Positions 1 through 14,800 of a DNA stretch of 64,000 nt are shown piece by piece. The DNA lies in the NCBI RefSeq assembly GCF_020740795.1, contig NC_067312.1, forward strand, positions 51,293,905 to 51,357,904, in the 5' to 3' direction. The notes under the pieces were generated by a model. That model saw only the letters and a program-made list of their open reading frames with translations. It was not told the DNA's origin and made no database searches. The DNA is from Apus apus. Lineage: Eukaryota > Chordata > Aves > Apodiformes > Apodidae. The stretch's first letter is position 1. Every line of letters starts with the position of its first letter. The translations under genes were made by a program, and so were the position numbers.

Positions 1-1494
1 TGCCAAACCGTTCTCATTAATGCTAGTGAAGGTTATGCACCTCGGTGGAGAAAAAAAAATCTAACTGATTTGAAACAATTGCAAGTAACCTTATCCTGAA
101 GAATGAAGCACTTTCTCTGAAGAGAACACAAGCAAACTTCTTGCTTTCAATCACATCATCTTGATTAGTCTAAAACAGATAACATGTCTAGAATAATGTA
201 ATTTCCAAATAGCACTTCAATTAGCTACTCTCACCTGTTCATCCTTCCTCAAATACTTAATCCACTTAAAAAGTCATGTCCTTGACCTGACCAGTCTCCT
301 TGGGAGTTCATATTCGATCCCTTTTCCATCCTCCAGTATATCACACCATGAAGCCACTCACTGACCTGTCAAACAGCCCCTCTCATTTTCTGTCATTTCA
401 TCCAAAGCCATCACATTAATTTTTATTCCCTCTGACCCCGCAGAGCCTTAGCATCAGGCCCAGACAGGAAAAGGAGCAGGCAGTCAACATGTTCACATTA
501 GAGACTGGCCTGTGAGGACAACAGGGAGAGACAGTAGCAATTTCTACGCTCTTTTCATGTTGCAGCTGCCTAAGTATCACCAATGTTCATTTGCTCCTTG
601 CTTAAAAACACACAAACAATGCCATTCTATAAACTACACTTCATTCCACCATACTTCTGCATAGCTTCCCTTTATTGTCCAGCATTCCCTTAGTTCAGTC
701 ATGCATTCCCCTGGTTATTAACCACATGGCAAATTCACTCATTTAACTTCCAGCCTCTAGAATCTTGGTAGCCATTGTGATTTAACTTCTCTAGACACAG
801 CCTGTGGTTTTGCATACTTATTGCACTAAAAATGGGAACACTCTTAGTAACATGCCTGTGGATTAATCCTATCTTTAACATACCAACTTCTTTACTTTAT
901 CAGAACTTGTACTCCATTAAGTTTATCAGTTGTGAATCTCTTTAAAAAAAAAAATCTCACTTGCATAAGAAAGATTTGCCAGGACTCTCCTGCTAATTCT
1001 CTTCTGTTTTTCCCAGTCCCTGACAGTGAGACTTCCTCCTTTACATTCTCTCCTTACCTGTAAACTCTCTTGGCTTTCTATGTTGTCCTTCACACACTCT
1101 CACTTCCAGTTCTCACTTCACAGTCATGATTTTGTCTCTGCACTTTCAGCAACCCAATTCATAAGCTGCTTGCTTCTCTTTCACTCTTGAACTCTACCAA
1201 GACATCTATCTGTGGTCCGTCTGTAATTATTTTCCCTAATTCTAACATTTCTCTCCAGTCTGACTTCCATTACCACTGGCATATTTAACACTTAACTCCC
1301 TGACGTGGATCAGTCACCACACAGTAAGTACCCACAGTGACCCAAAAAAGAGGAGGGATCCTGGCCCCAAGTTTACAACAGAACTGTATTTGGACACTTC
1401 ACCGCCACCTAGCCAAGCATCCCATTTTGCCATCTGTGGCCAAGATCTCTTCTGTTTAGCAGATGAACTGATGAATACCTTCTGACTACATGTA

Positions 1495-1680
1495 TTTATA
1501 TACACAGGTATATATACATACTTGTGTATATGTAGTATGTAGTCCATGTGATCTTTATATATATATTTGACATACACAATCAAGTATACACATATATATA
1601 CCTTCACTGTATACATGTGTGTACACACACTTATCTATATAAATGTACATATCTATGTATGCATATGTAAGTATCTGAAA
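1495..1680. repeat. Degenerate TA/CA-rich microsatellite
   Basis: An alternating purine-pyrimidine tract made of TATATA, TACATA and TGTGTA blocks. It is strongly degenerate rather than a clean dinucleotide repeat. The open frame crossing it on the minus strand is only a by-product of this composition (a Tyr/Ile/Val-rich translation). Confidence 0.75.
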
Positions 1681-4600
1681 TTTTGGATTTGCTGAAATGC
1701 TTCATCTGAAACATTTTCAATCAGACAAATTCTAGCAAATGGCAGGCAAGTGTCTGACTTTTTTCCTACACATCTTCCTACATTCAAGTTTCTCATCGTA
1801 ATCTCCAGGACTGTCATACCTCTGCCTCACTCATTTCCACTTCAGCCTTCCTAGCAGTTTCATTTCACAGTGGAAGGGACAGCAATTAACCCTGTTTCAG
1901 CATTTTTTGGTATCTCTGACTTTCTTGAGAGTCCCTTACTTCTAGTATTTACTTTCAGGTAAGGGTCTATCAACCGACTAAACCAGAGCAAATAAATGTT
2001 TCATCATTATTAAGAAACACCTGGCACTCCTGTAGGTGCTACAGAAACAAAGGCTTTTCCTTCCTTTTCTATAATGTATACCAGATAATCAATATTCATG
2101 TAAAAATTAGATTAAACTTATAATATCTTCAAAAATTCAAAAGGTAGAAAGATTCAGTGTTGTCTTCTCCAGTTATTTCCCTAAAATTATAGCTTCAAGT
2201 AGGTGAAGTAATACAAAACTCAGTGTAGGAAATTACAGATGGCTACTTATCTTAAATGCATAAACCCCACTTGGGTACATCAGTGGTGTTCTTATTTCAT
2301 TATGAACTCTTCATAGAACAGACACTGCCCTTCCTAAAACTTAAAGTTTATTCTGACTGCTTCCTACCATAATGAAAAGTGTAGTTTACCAATGTACTGC
2401 AACATAGCCATCATCATAACTTGTTTCCCAGCTGAGAAGTGGTAATGCCGTTTTCTGGCCCAAAATGAAGCAATCATGCTGAAACAGTTCTTCACTAAAA
2501 GTAGAAATAGCAAGCGCAAGGGAGCGCCTATGCAGAAATACTCACCTCCAATTTTCACTGCATTGGCACCAAAATACTTCTGCAAAACAGCTGTGCTGAC
2601 AACCATACATTAGTTTTAAAAAACCCAAAACATGAAGAGTTTGAACAGTGGCAGCATCCTGCACTGCCTCAGGTAAATGTCCCAGACGTTAGTGTGATAG
2701 GGAACAACTGAACAGAGCAGGAGCATCTTGATGAACTTAACCATGGCACTGACATGCTTCTATGAAAACCCTGCCTCATCTCGCTTGGCTGGCAGGAAAA
2801 TGGTTGATTACTCCATTATAGCTGAACAAGCACTGAACTGCAAAAGCACTTAAGTGTCACACATTTTCAACTGTGCACTGAGGTTATTTTTTTTCACTTT
2901 ATCATCAACATTTCTATATAGCATGAGACCATAACATAAAAGTTTTGTGTGTGTGCAGAAGGGGAGGGGGAATAAGTCTTCTCATCTTTTTAGTAAATGA
3001 GGATTCACTGAAGCTCAGCATTGCCAACTGCCAACTGTGTCAGGTCAACAGTTCACACCCAGAGAACAGGCAAAAAAACCTCGTAAGACAGAAGAGCCTG
3101 TGTCACAATCTACACAGTAATCTTTCTGACACACTAGAATCTAGAAGGTTAATGTTGCTTCAACAGACTAATCCTGGGCCTCAGGCTCAGCTTACAACTG
3201 CCAAGTGAAGTAATCATATTAATACTATACTCTGTATAGCTAGTTGTGTGCAGTGGTGCTGACCTAACATACCAGAAGAATTGTTCTTCATTTCAGACAA
3301 CTGGGGAAAAAAAAAAGAAGTTTGAAAAAGTAAACAGATCTGCACACTTGTTCTGGAGCCAGCACTCCCTTAAGAAAAGCAAACAAAAGGGAATGCATAA
3401 AGTTTCTACGCAAGGAGGGGGAGGGGATAAGACAAATTCCCTGCAACTCAATTAAAGCATAAGTTCTGAAACTTCAGCTGTAGACCTTCAAAACATCTAC
3501 TTACACACACTTATTAAGAACCTCTTTACCATAGCACCCAATTGCCACATGCCAGTCCCCAATCATCCAATTACAAGGGCATTGTTGGGTCAAAACCCAT
3601 CATTCTGTGCACTTCACCTATGTTATATGCTTGTAAGAAATATTATTCAACTGTCACAGAAAATTTCCAATTAAAAACCTCAGTCAAAAGGATCTATTAA
3701 AAGACTGCGTGAACAAATGTGCCCTGAGCTGACATGCATAGCATTGTCAGCAGATGGAAATAGTAACAGAATTCAAAAAAACCCCAAACCTCAACATATA
3801 TGGTACCAAAGGGAATTTTGAAGAAAGTTTGTTACCTGCCTTTTGCTCACCTCTAGCCTGTTATGATTGAATAAGTTCAAAAGACAGTAAAACTACATTT
3901 CATATAAAATAGATGAGTCCTGGCAGACCAAATCCATAATGTCCATTTTAATTTACAAGAGAAAAAATTAATAACGGAGCACTACTAGAGGGCTATGGAA
4001 GCCAGGATTGTATAAACACGATGAGTAATCTTGTTACACCTTATGCCTGCTTCAGATAAACAAATTCCATTATAATGCTGGCTTGAAATCAAAGAAACAG
4101 TACAGAGCTTCCCATATCCCTAAACATAAAAAATGTCTGTCAGACAAAACTGCCATTGTGTCTGATTTCTGACAAGCCAGGCCTCTTGAATCTATATTCC
4201 AATAATCAGTTCTTCCTTTAATGGAATTCTCAGATTCTATTTTTAGCCTGGTAGAATCAAAATTAAGCCTAGTTTGGAAGTAAAGGCACAAAAGGCAAGG
4301 TTACCTTGGGCACAAATCTTTTACAAAGAGCAGGATCTCCTGCCCCCACCACTACAATATTTCTCAACTTCAGGCCTTCCTACTTACTGAGGTTCCAGCT
4401 GAAGGAATCATTAGGCTACATTTTTACAGTAACAGGTTTCAGTGGCATGAAAAAGAAATTGCAATACAAGTTGCATGTAGGACACAGAAAACAAAATGGT
4501 GACAAGTGGAGGAGAGGAAAAGACCCAGCTCCCATGATTTCTGTAACAGTATGCAGTGATTCCTGAATACAGAACAGACTCCCCAAGAAAATAACTTGGG

Positions 4601-7600
4601 AAAAATCAATCTGTGAAAAAATAACTGACATATCCCAAGAAACGGCTACAGCACTGAGTAAATTACTTGAAATACACAGAATCTAAGTGTTTCTTATCCA
4701 CACTAGCCCCATGAAGAGGGAATAGAAAGGCATTGCTGTCTCCCATCCAAAAAGATGTAACTTGACAGCACAGGATACCTGATACTTTGGGGCCAAATTT
4801 CCCTGTCTATAAGGCAAGATGTAGGGAAGCTGAAGGAGCAGAGCTTCCAAAACCAAGGAATAAAGAAGCCTAATTAAAAAGCAGAGAAGATTTGGAGAAA
4901 GGAAGGAGAATAAAAAGGGCAAGACTTCACCAGAAAAGGACATAGTAATAGTACTGAGTCATAAAACCATACAGGCTTTAGAAATTAAAAGAGACACTTT
5001 AAAGTACGTTCTCATTAACAGAACAAAAGTAGCCTACAAACCAACCATGGAATTACCTTTCACAATACAGTTGATGTCTATAAATTAAATAGAAAAAAAA
5101 AAGGTTTATATTTAGGATAGATGTAAGAGTATACCTAGCCCTTTTCCCCCCCACCCTCTACAAAAGTATTTTTGCTTTCTTTGGCAATTGAACAATCCTT
5201 CCTGTTTTTAAGATGCAAATTTAAATATGCACATTTACTGGCTTCATTAAAATGATCCACAAATGTAGCTTAAAAAAATTACAGTACATATACAAGGTTC
5301 ACAGCTTTTGGGAAGGGTTAGTGGTAGGGAGTTTTTAAGCAGTATAATTTTTACTCTCTAAAGACTCTAACACTATAGTGACTCAAGCCAAATAAAAACT
5401 TACAGACAGAAGATGAACAAGCAGACATCTGCTACCTGTAGATAATCTGGTCATATCAGTCTTTGTAAGGAAAGACTGTTGGTTACACAGCCACATCCCC
5501 TGCTAGTCACACAGCAAAGGACACCAGAAATATCAGCTGGTTGTCTTACAGCCAAACTGGGATATAAGGTATGAAATAACAGAATAAGTGATGTATTGTC
5601 AAATTGTCTGAAGTATGGAGAAAGGGCTGGACAAAGAGAATAAATACAAGATTTTTAATTTAATCACAGAATGTGATCTGTGAATATATGCCAACTACCA
5701 AGCGTCTCTGTAATATTCTCTTGCTAGAATACTAAGTACATTTTATAACATTAAGGCATTGCAAGAAATCATTATATGCTCAATAACATGACAGCAGTAC
5801 AGTATTTACATGCAGATCACTTAACTTACATTTACATGCATCTCAGAGCACACAAGTGGTTATTGTGACTCAGGATTAAACAGCTCACTGGAGCTGTGTC
5901 AAGCCGTTATCTAGAACCAGCTGCATTACTGTCTGACATAAATGTAAACACAATGATAATACTAAGTGTGTTCTTTTAAACCCAAAATCTATTAATATAA
6001 AGAGACAACAGCAAGTTAGGTTTGCCTCATTATGAAGAAGATAATCTAGATGGGAAAGGAAAAGCAACCTGTCCCTGAAAAATGCAGGAGTGACTTCTGG
6101 AATATTATCACTCAGACTAAACTGTGTCAACTAAAAAGAATAGCTTTCTCAGAGCACTCATTCTGTCATAACTTGCAGCTCAATGCTCTTCAGGAGGAAA
6201 AATTAGCAATGCAAACATCCACTGAATATGACTAATGAAAAGGTATCACAGTAAGAATACCTATCTTCAGAGAACATGACACTTCCTAAGACAAAGACAT
6301 TAAGTTCTCAGCTGCTAGTGATCACACTGAGAAACCAATGCTAATACAACTGCATATTTCTTTGCTATGAATATTTCCAGTATGCCTTCGTATTTCATAA
6401 ACTTCTGGGTTGTGTATCAAACAGAGATGATATCTGCATTTGGCACAGAGACTCCACAGTCAGAACTAAATTCTGTTTAGTCACCTCAATTCTGATGTAC
6501 AGAAAACACAGCCTGTCACACACACCCATGATCAAAACAGTCCTTTCCCAAACTTAACAAAGTCTTTAGTATCTCCATGTGAGGTACCCACGCATGCAAA
6601 TCAGGCAGCGATAGCTAAGGAAAAGCATATACCAAAGTAGTTACAAGAAGAGGCATTAAGAAACTTGTTACATTCGCTTTCTACTTTATTTTGATGGCAA
6701 CATCCAAAATCAGCTACTCTAAAGATGAAAAGTATGTGCAGACTTGGCAGGTGGAGCTATCTGCACCAATGCTCTGCTACCAATGGACACATTCATCTTG
6801 CATTGATGGCCCTGCACAAGATAAAGCTGGATTATGTCTGCTTAGTTGCTGGCCAGAACAACGAGATGCTGCGAGAAATGATGCTGGGAACACTGTAAAT
6901 ATCCCCTTCCCTCTGAGTCAATAAGAGCAATCACATCTGTAGCACTTGCATGGCTGCTTTGAGATTGAAATAGCAACACAGCCTTCTAAAAGCAAGTCGT
7001 CATTAAGAAATCCCACCATACTCTACTGTCAAAAACAGAGCTTCACTCTTTCCCTCTGCAAGTCAACCATACCCTCATAAAATCTTTCTAAATGTTTTCA
7101 ACCAGAAGAGCTCTGCGAAGGAAGGTATAGTCTAAGAGCTTCCAATATAGCAGGAGTGTCTTTGGAAGGAAGTATCAGAGATTAAAAGGATCCTGGATCA
7201 CACCAGTGCAGGGACTGGAGAGTAACAAAAAAATGATGCAATCCCAATCACTTTTACCTATGTAAATATAGCTACTTGTGACAACACTGAATTAGCACAA
7301 CAGAAACAGTAGGCACAGTGACATGTGTTAATTTATATGTACATATTCTACTATTTTTTTTTTTTAATTACAAGTTAATCTATTCTATTTTAATCACGTT
7401 TAGAGGAGAACATGGAAAGGGAATTAAATATATCCAAACCTCATTGCTTCAGCTTATTAAACTTCAGTGGAATTCTAATGTGAAATGTGTCTATCATATT
7501 GAGATGCTGCCCTGTGCACCGTTTCCAGAAAACAGCAACACTTCAGCACCTACAACAGAGTGCTATCCCTCTTGAGTGCATGGCTGCCTAGAAAATGAAC

Positions 7601-10125
7601 AGATCTGAAACCTAACTAGTTGTCTGTTTCACTACAGTTATCCACATTAGTAATCCTTCTCCAACTTTGAAGATTCAAGTACAAACCAAAAACAACTCTC
7701 AAACATGCACATGCAAAAAGAAATCCTTTGAATTATTTTCTATGCATGAAGAATAATTAAATTATTTACATGCCAATGCAATACAAACTAAGCTCGTAAA
7801 TTATTACAGTTGGAAAACAAACAAGTACGCCCATCAGAGATGTTTGGTGTCGCATTTACCTTATTGGCATGAACAGGTATAGTAAGTGGTGACAGGTCAT
7901 GTTAGAGCTCAATATGTTAGTCATAAATACTGGCACCAAGGTGAACTATAAAGAGAAACACTATTAATACTTAGATGTAAAAATATCAATCTGAAAAACA
8001 GAGTTACACACCCTATGAGGGCTACAGAATAAATTATTCTAATAAAACAAAAGCTAAATCTGAACATGTGTTAATAACCCAAAACATAGCAAAAATGACA
8101 TGAAAAGAACAGACAAAAACCTACGAACTGAGTATTAATGTTTACATTTCAAACAGTTTTTTTTTTTTAATTGCATCGCTCCTGTGAAGGAATAGGAATA
8201 ATGCCTCAGAGCAGGTACTATGTTTTTAGAAAGCTCTGCAGAACTGTATGTTCACAGGATTTAAAAAATACATTAAAAATATTCACTTTATAAACACTAA
8301 GCTGTCTTATGCTCATTTAGCTGTTGCAAATGGAAAACCTAAATGTGAAGGGCAGTGTGGAGATGCTCTGTATTGACTGAGCAGTATAATTTCTGCTGTA
8401 AAAGTACATAGTCACCACAGGGTTGTCTTTAGCCTCACTGCACAGTTTAAAATCAAAAGAAGGTTGTCAGAAAGAAAAACAGGAAATTAATAACAAGAAT
8501 TGACACTCCAATAGGGAAAAGCACTTCAAGGTGCCGAGGGAAAAAACAATCACAACTTCTAAGTAGAAAGCACCTAACTGATTTACATTCACCTGTACAA
8601 TAGTTACTTTGTTAGATCTCTGAGTCTAAACATCTACAAAGAAATGTCAAAAACATGACTTTCAAGAGTGTCCATATGACCTGTGTAGATGCATTTGGGA
8701 GAGGCTGCCAGGAAAAATTCACCTGTGGGCATGATGGCACAGAAAGGCTCTGCTCTGCTTTTTCCTAAGTGTTCTGAAGAAGACAAACATCTCTGGTTAA
8801 CTTTGGGAGCATTTAAAGTTCCAGAGAGAAATGTCTACACAGAGACTGTTTTTAAATCTTTCTCCTATTGCATGGCTTTACAAAAAGAAATATGATCAAC
8901 TCCTGAAGGGAAGGAATGCAGTTATTAAACCTCCACCAGTTTGCTAGAAGTAATCCTGGTTACAGAACAAAGGAGTCTGCTCAGCTCCTTGTGCACAACT
9001 GGAAAAGTTCCCTGGATTCAACATATAAAAATGTGAAAGCTGAGATTTATCATTTCTGAAAATGAATGCAAGGGAGCGGCTCAATTTGTCATTGTGGCAA
9101 ATGCAGTTAGCTAAAACAACCTGAGAAACAGTGAAGAAAGTACCCATATCAAATCACAGCTCTAAGAAGGCTATGTTTATTTCCTTCAAAAGTCTTACTT
9201 CAGACTGCAGTAAGCATGCCCCTCTATTAAAAAACTTGAAAAGCAAAAGTAAATAATTCTCTCAGTTTTCTCCCATTCCTTTCTCTTTCCATTTTAATAA
9301 AGCCAAAGCAAAAATTTATATAAGAACCATGCCACTAATGTGCAGTCAGAGTCAAACAGAGATGCTATTGTGTTCATCTACATACAAACAGATGCTTGTT
9401 AAAACAAAGATCAGGCACCTTTTGTAAGCACAGAAGGAATTTAGAGCTGGAAATAAACAGAAAGCCATAAAATATAGGGACTTTTATTTCTCATGAGTTT
9501 TCAGCATTTTTATTTCTAAGATATCTACATGTCATAGCAATGCAGTAGCCTTCACATTGTACATTCTTGAATAACACTGTACACCTCTGACTTAGTATTT
9601 GCAAACATACAACAGGTTACCCATTTCTGGAACCATCCAGGAGCATAGACAGAGAATGTATTAGTACATGCCCATCTTGAAACTTGAATCAATGCCAGAT
9701 CCAAAAAGGACACCGCAACTCACAGTTCCTACTCCAGAAACAAAAGTATACAAGCCACTCCTTTTGCACAGCTATACTGCTCCTAAGAAGCTTCAAGATT
9801 TATGATTTTTTTTAAAAAATAGTTTATGATTTATCGCAGTTGACCCCTTACTATCCTTCCCAGGGAAAATGAGGACACAATTCCTTTAAGGAACTGTCAA
9901 CTTCCTTGAACTCTTTTCTGCCCTAGATAAGTTTAATATCTCTTTTTACTCAGCATATGGAAACTTTAGGTCCTGTATCAGCTCATGTTCAGGAACGTAA
10001 ACAGAACTTAAAAGGCTTTTGAAAACCCTTCAGAATGTTTTCATGATTTTCTTTCAAATAATACAGCTTAAAGAAGTTGATTTTCCTCTGTTGCCTGCAA
10101 TCACTGCCATTAGATAGAAAGTCAG

Positions 10126-10194
10126 CAGGGTGTTGGCCTAGACAATCTCCTGAGATTGTCTTACAATTTGAATTATCCTATGATACTATGAACT
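10126..10194 (+). repeat. CR1 LINE 3' tail remnant
   Basis: The sequence resembles the last about 65 bases of a CR1 element on the plus strand: a decayed 'gttgg.ctagacaatctcc' block followed by 'cctatgatactatgaa', the worn ATTCTATG-type terminal repeat. Only the tail is recognisable, so this is a heavily 5'-truncated or old copy. Confidence 0.5.
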
Positions 10195-10833
10195 AGGAGT
10201 CCATTTCATCAAAGTCCAGTGTGTCATTAAGTAGCCATATTAAAAATGAGAAACCTTTTGCTTTCATTTTAGTATCTTTTACTTCTTTATTTAAACTCCT
10301 GTGCAACATAAATCACAATCATGCTACAAAATGACTAGGCTTTCATAACCTGTCTGCCTTAAAATAAAAACACAAACTTGATCCCAATACACTGTTGGTA
10401 GAGGAAAAAATAGTGTCCTGCTCCTTCAGCAGTTACATGTATTTTTAAAAAGAACTGTTCTTGCCTGTAGAAATAAAAAAGCACAGTACTAGCATTCCAA
10501 GGGTTTTAAAAAAAAAACAACAAACATTTAGTGGGCAATAATGAAATAACATGGGAAAAAAACTTCTGCACAACACTTCTGTACAATCTGACACAATGCT
10601 TACAAAAATCAATTGATAGATAGTTTTCAGACAGAACTCCTATTCTGTTAGGTTGTATAAATTAAGAACTTCAGTGTGACTCTTACAGACTCCTACCCTG
10701 TTTGATGAAAACCAGCTCTACGTAATGTACACCTATCAACTGCTAAAATCGCTTTTCTGGCAAATGAAAGGCAACTGTTTCCATGAAGGCTCAAAGGCCC
10801 TAAGGCTGGAATTTGTATGCTTCTTTTGAAAGA

Positions 10834-10866
10834 AAAACAAACAAACAAACAAACAAACAAACAAAC
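10834..10866. repeat. (AAAC)n microsatellite
   Basis: About eight tandem AAAC units, followed by a looser A-rich stretch to about 10880. It lies some 60 bases past the MCC exon 3 donor, in the intron. Confidence 0.9.
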
Positions 10867-10928
10867 ACAAAAAAACAAAACAGGAAAAATTTCTACACAA
10901 CTTAAAGGCAGAGGCAAAACGCACTTAC

Positions 10929-11140
10929 AGTGTCGGCAAGTTCTAAATAGCTTCCTCCAACAGAGCTGCTAAAATCTGAGGCCTGAGCTAGAAGTCTTTG
11001 CAGAGCAGCCTGATGAGTCACATTGCTTCCCCCATACTCCAACACCTTTTGTAGTGGAAAATTACTCTGGAGGTCTGGACTCTGAAGGTCTCTTGCTCCT
11101 GAATCATACTCCCAGCTTTCTCTGGCTCCTGATAAGGCAC
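10929..11140 (-). CDS. MCC: MCC exon 3 (long isoform)
   Basis: A 212-bp coding exon on the minus strand. Its acceptor is TTTTAG before base 11140 and its donor is GTAAGT beginning at base 10928. It joins exon 2 in phase (one base from exon 2 plus two here complete a Gly codon) and ends on a codon boundary after residue 198. The encoded 71-residue segment runs from ALSGARES to YLELADT and contains no catalytic motif. It is a low-complexity Ser/Gln-rich linker between the EF-hand region and the coiled-coil body that follows in MCC. MCC is a cytoplasmic coiled-coil scaffold linked to Wnt/beta-catenin signalling and cell migration. The identification rests on exons 1 and 2 and on splice-phase continuity. 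Confidence 0.85.
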
Positions 11141-11194
11141 CTAAAATGTAGAAACGAAAAAACATTCTAGTATGGGCAGTATAGAAAGAGCACA

Positions 11195-11830
11195 CAGAAT
11201 CACAGAATATGTCAAATTGGAAGGGACCTGTAAGGATCATTGAGTCCAACTTCCCACTCCTCACAGGACTACCTAAAACTAAACCATACTACTAAAAGCA
11301 TTGTCCAGGCACTCACTGAACTCTGACACTGTTGGTGCTGTGACGGCTTCCCTGGAGAGGCTACTCCAGTGACCCACCACTCTCACAGAAAAGAACGTTT
11401 TCCTAATGTCCAATCTGAACATCCCCTGGCATAGCTTCATTCCATTTTCTCATGCTCTATCACTGGTCACCACAGAGATCAGTACACTCCCCTCCGCTAC
11501 CACCCCTGAGGTCTCCCCTCAGCCTTCTCTTCTCCAAGCTGAACACAACAAGTGACCTCAGCCGCTCCTCCCAATTCTTGCCCTGGAGACCTTTCCCCTT
11601 CTCGGCTTCCCTCCTCTGGACACATTCCTGTAGCCAGATGTTGTTCTTATACTGAGGTGCCCAAAACTGCACACAGTCCTCGAGCTGGGGCCACACCAGT
11701 GCTGTGCAGAGTGGGACAATCACCTCCCTCGACCAGCTGGTTGTGCTGAGCTTGATGCACCCCAGGACATGGCTGGCCCTTTTGGCTGCCAGGGCATGCT
11801 GTTGACACATGAATACTCTCATCTTTCCAG
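11195..11830 (-). mobile_element. CR1 LINE fragment (3' end, minus strand)
   Basis: The left edge is the CR1 3' terminus read on the minus strand (cacagaatcacagaat on the plus strand). It continues through the CR1 3' UTR into a decayed C-terminal ORF2 block. A minus-strand translation contains the conserved CR1 stretches for '...[22 protein letters not shown]' and '...[18 protein letters not shown]'. Frameshifts and stops break it, so the copy is dead and 5'-truncated. An A20 tract sits just beyond its 5' edge. The exact upstream boundary is approximate. Confidence 0.9.
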
Positions 11831-14800
11831 AAAGTGAAAAAGTAAACAGCTTCACCACCTTGCACATGCAGACAATGCCAGAGGAAAAAAAAAAAAAAAA
11901 AAAGTAGTAACATTTTAAATACATAGATCATTTACTAAATTACAAGGTCCAGAATGAAAAATGAAAGCATTTGCATGCATTATTTAGTATAAAGACTGTA
12001 CATTACAATAGCTAAGGACCACTGAATGCGTGTCAGTTACTAAGTCAGATTGAAAAGTAGCACTGATCAAAGAACAAAATAGGAAGACCATAATTCATTT
12101 CTTCTTGGTTACTGAAGACCAATACAATCTTTAAGCTGTTCCTCTCTTCTTACGTTAGCATTGCCTTTCTAACTATCTTAGGATTGATTGTTTCAAGTTT
12201 CAGAGACACATCAATCACAAGATATTTTATAACAAATCAATGCAAGAATATGATAATACAGCTAGTAACAAACAATTAATGCTTCTGAGAAAGCTTCTGT
12301 ATCATTAAGCTGTATGGCTGCTGTTTTCTCCATGTATAATCCTTCCAATTCCTTCCAGTAAGAGACTGGTTTAAAACTTAAAACAAATGTAACAAATTTT
12401 TCTTACTGTATGAGTAACTATTTAATGCTTGGGTGCTGCTGCTTCCCACACAACTCTCCCACTCCTTTTAAAATCTAGTGATGTTTTAGGATCAACAATT
12501 TCCTATGGCAAAACACCACATGGTAAACACTAGATTATTTAATAATCCTGGGCAGCGCTATAAAATTTCTTATGTAGATTCTTAATGAAGATTAAGAACA
12601 ATAAACTGACTTGTCCAAGCACACATTCTAAGTTAAAAGAAAAGCCAGAACAGAATCCAGAGCTACAGACTACAGCAAAACCCTAAATCCAGTGTGCAAT
12701 CATCAAACCGTAAGTTATTGTATGCAATGACATCCTATTAGTTTGAAAGCTTTTCCTTTTTATGAGCTGGTTCTCTCTCTCAAAAATTCATTAGCATTCT
12801 AAATGAGAGCTTGCTAATCAGTTATTACTTATTCACTATAATGTCACAGAGAAAAAATAACCAATATAATGAACTATTAGGATAATATTTCCCCCTTGTC
12901 AGGAAAGTTCAAGTTGCAAAAGTGCAAAAGGAAAACTAGCCAGAAGGGAAGCAATGAGAATGTGCTAGTCTTTAAACATGTAAGTAGACAAAAACACACA
13001 CACACACAAAATTACATTTTATACTAATATAATTACTATGATTCATTACCACAGGTAATAATTAAAGATTAATTCAATTACTTTTACACCAAGAGCATGC
13101 ACCGCCATACTTCATCTTCGTACATGCTGCAAACTCTCCAACAGAGCTGAACTAAACTACTGCTACCAGCAATATTTTACCTTGAGTGTCATGTACAATG
13201 ACTAGTGACCATGCACAATGTGCTTCTGTCCTCCTGTGGCTACAGTAAACCATACTGCAAAAAAACCCAGAAACCCACACAGCTGAAGCAGTAGAAATGT
13301 CTCGAGCTGGAGGGAGACAGGGAATCAGTTCTGTCATCAGTCATCAGTTCCCAGGCTTGACAAGAACATGGGAAACAACTCTACACAGGCATTTCCACAA
13401 AGACAGCTGATTACATCATATATATACACCTCTTTTGACAGAGCTAAATATGGCACATATTTCAACAGGGTACATGCACTATATTTCTATTACTCAAATG
13501 GCATTGTTCTGCAAAACAGCTTTCACAGTGTTCAATTAACAACAGCAGTTTTGTTGAAGACCCAAGTGACCTTTATAGACTGCACCATCTGCCATCTGAT
13601 TGCAAGCACTTAACACTCAGAAGTCATCTGTCAGTCACAGATGGATCCAGGAATGATTGTGTTTTTATGACTGCATTATAATTGTATTTTTAATCTGTAT
13701 TCCTAATTTTAAATATTCATACTAAAAATGCAAAAAGAGATGGCTGTTACAAAGGAAGGCATTTCCAGTATTTTTTAATTTGAGCTTAACCCAAAAAAAT
13801 CCCTCTAAATTTGCCCATTTTCCAACAGATTACAAAACTCCAGCTAGTGAAGATGCTGTCCTCCTGGATCGTACACTTTTAAAGCCTCAGCTCGGCACGG
13901 CAACTCTGGAGTTGTCAAAACTGTTATTTCAGTAGTAACTGAAAGTTCAGTCAGGAATTAACAAACAACTGTTGTATGTTCCTGTAATTAACATACAATT
14001 TATGCTCTTAGAGTAGTAATGAGAAAGAAGAGGTCACTAGGTATGATTCTGGCTTATGGATGGCAAACACAAAGACAGCTGACAATGCAAGATGGTATGA
14101 GCTCAGCCAGCCTCTAGGTCTCACACAGCTACAACTCACTCAATAAGAGTCTTAACAACAGAGATCCAAAGTCTGATGATTGTTTTCCATGAGGTATCAG
14201 GGACATTTAGTTACTTAAACTTATTTGAGGAACTCTGACATTTAACACAGAAATGTGATTTACATGTGCATTTGGCACATCTTGCTGCTTCTGGGAGAAA
14301 TTTCATTCTAGAATATGAATAATTTACTGCTGAGTGGGCAGAAAGTCCTCTCAATTCAGTGTTAGCCTCTGGTCTCAAAACCTATTTCAATCAGCCATGA
14401 TTTTGTAATCAGAAAGTGCATAATTATTTTAACACATTTTCTTCATGCTCTACTACATGCATACAATTCCTGGAGATACAGTCCATCTATCATCTCATTT
14501 CATACACCAGACCACGCAATAGGACTAAACAGGATTTCGATGTAGGCAAACAGTGGCTGCAGTCATAGCATGTGAGCCGGACAGCTCCTCTCTCTTCCAC
14601 CTAAATTTTGTTAAATATTCAAAATTCAGATTCTGACTGTCTGAAGACAGAATCCTTTTGTATTCCAAAAACATCATCTTGCCACAGGAATTGTAGGGTA
14701 TTTTTCTCGTCTTCCATTCAATAGTTAAAATGTTGACAACCTATCAAAAAGAGTGGGAATTCTGAATGCTTGATTTATTATTCAACGAAGACAACAGGGA

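Larger units (their letters stand above)
1..10928 (-). other. MCC: MCC intron 3 (partial), no exon seen
   Basis: AT-rich, non-coding sequence downstream of MCC exon 3 on the minus strand. All open frames here are short (under about 105 codons), have no recognisable domain, and are not flanked by convincing splice sites in a conserved-looking frame. I looked for the coiled-coil exons that follow in MCC and for the alternative first exon of the short isoform and found neither, so the next exon should lie left of base 1. The only structures noted are an AT-rich dinucleotide tract near 1.5 kb, an (AAAC)n tract near 10.8 kb and a small CR1 tail near 10.15 kb. Confidence 0.7.

Noticed and set aside
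1314..1628. 104-codon minus-strand frame
   Set aside because: Encoded by a TA/CA microsatellite; Tyr/Ile/Val-rich and domain-free.
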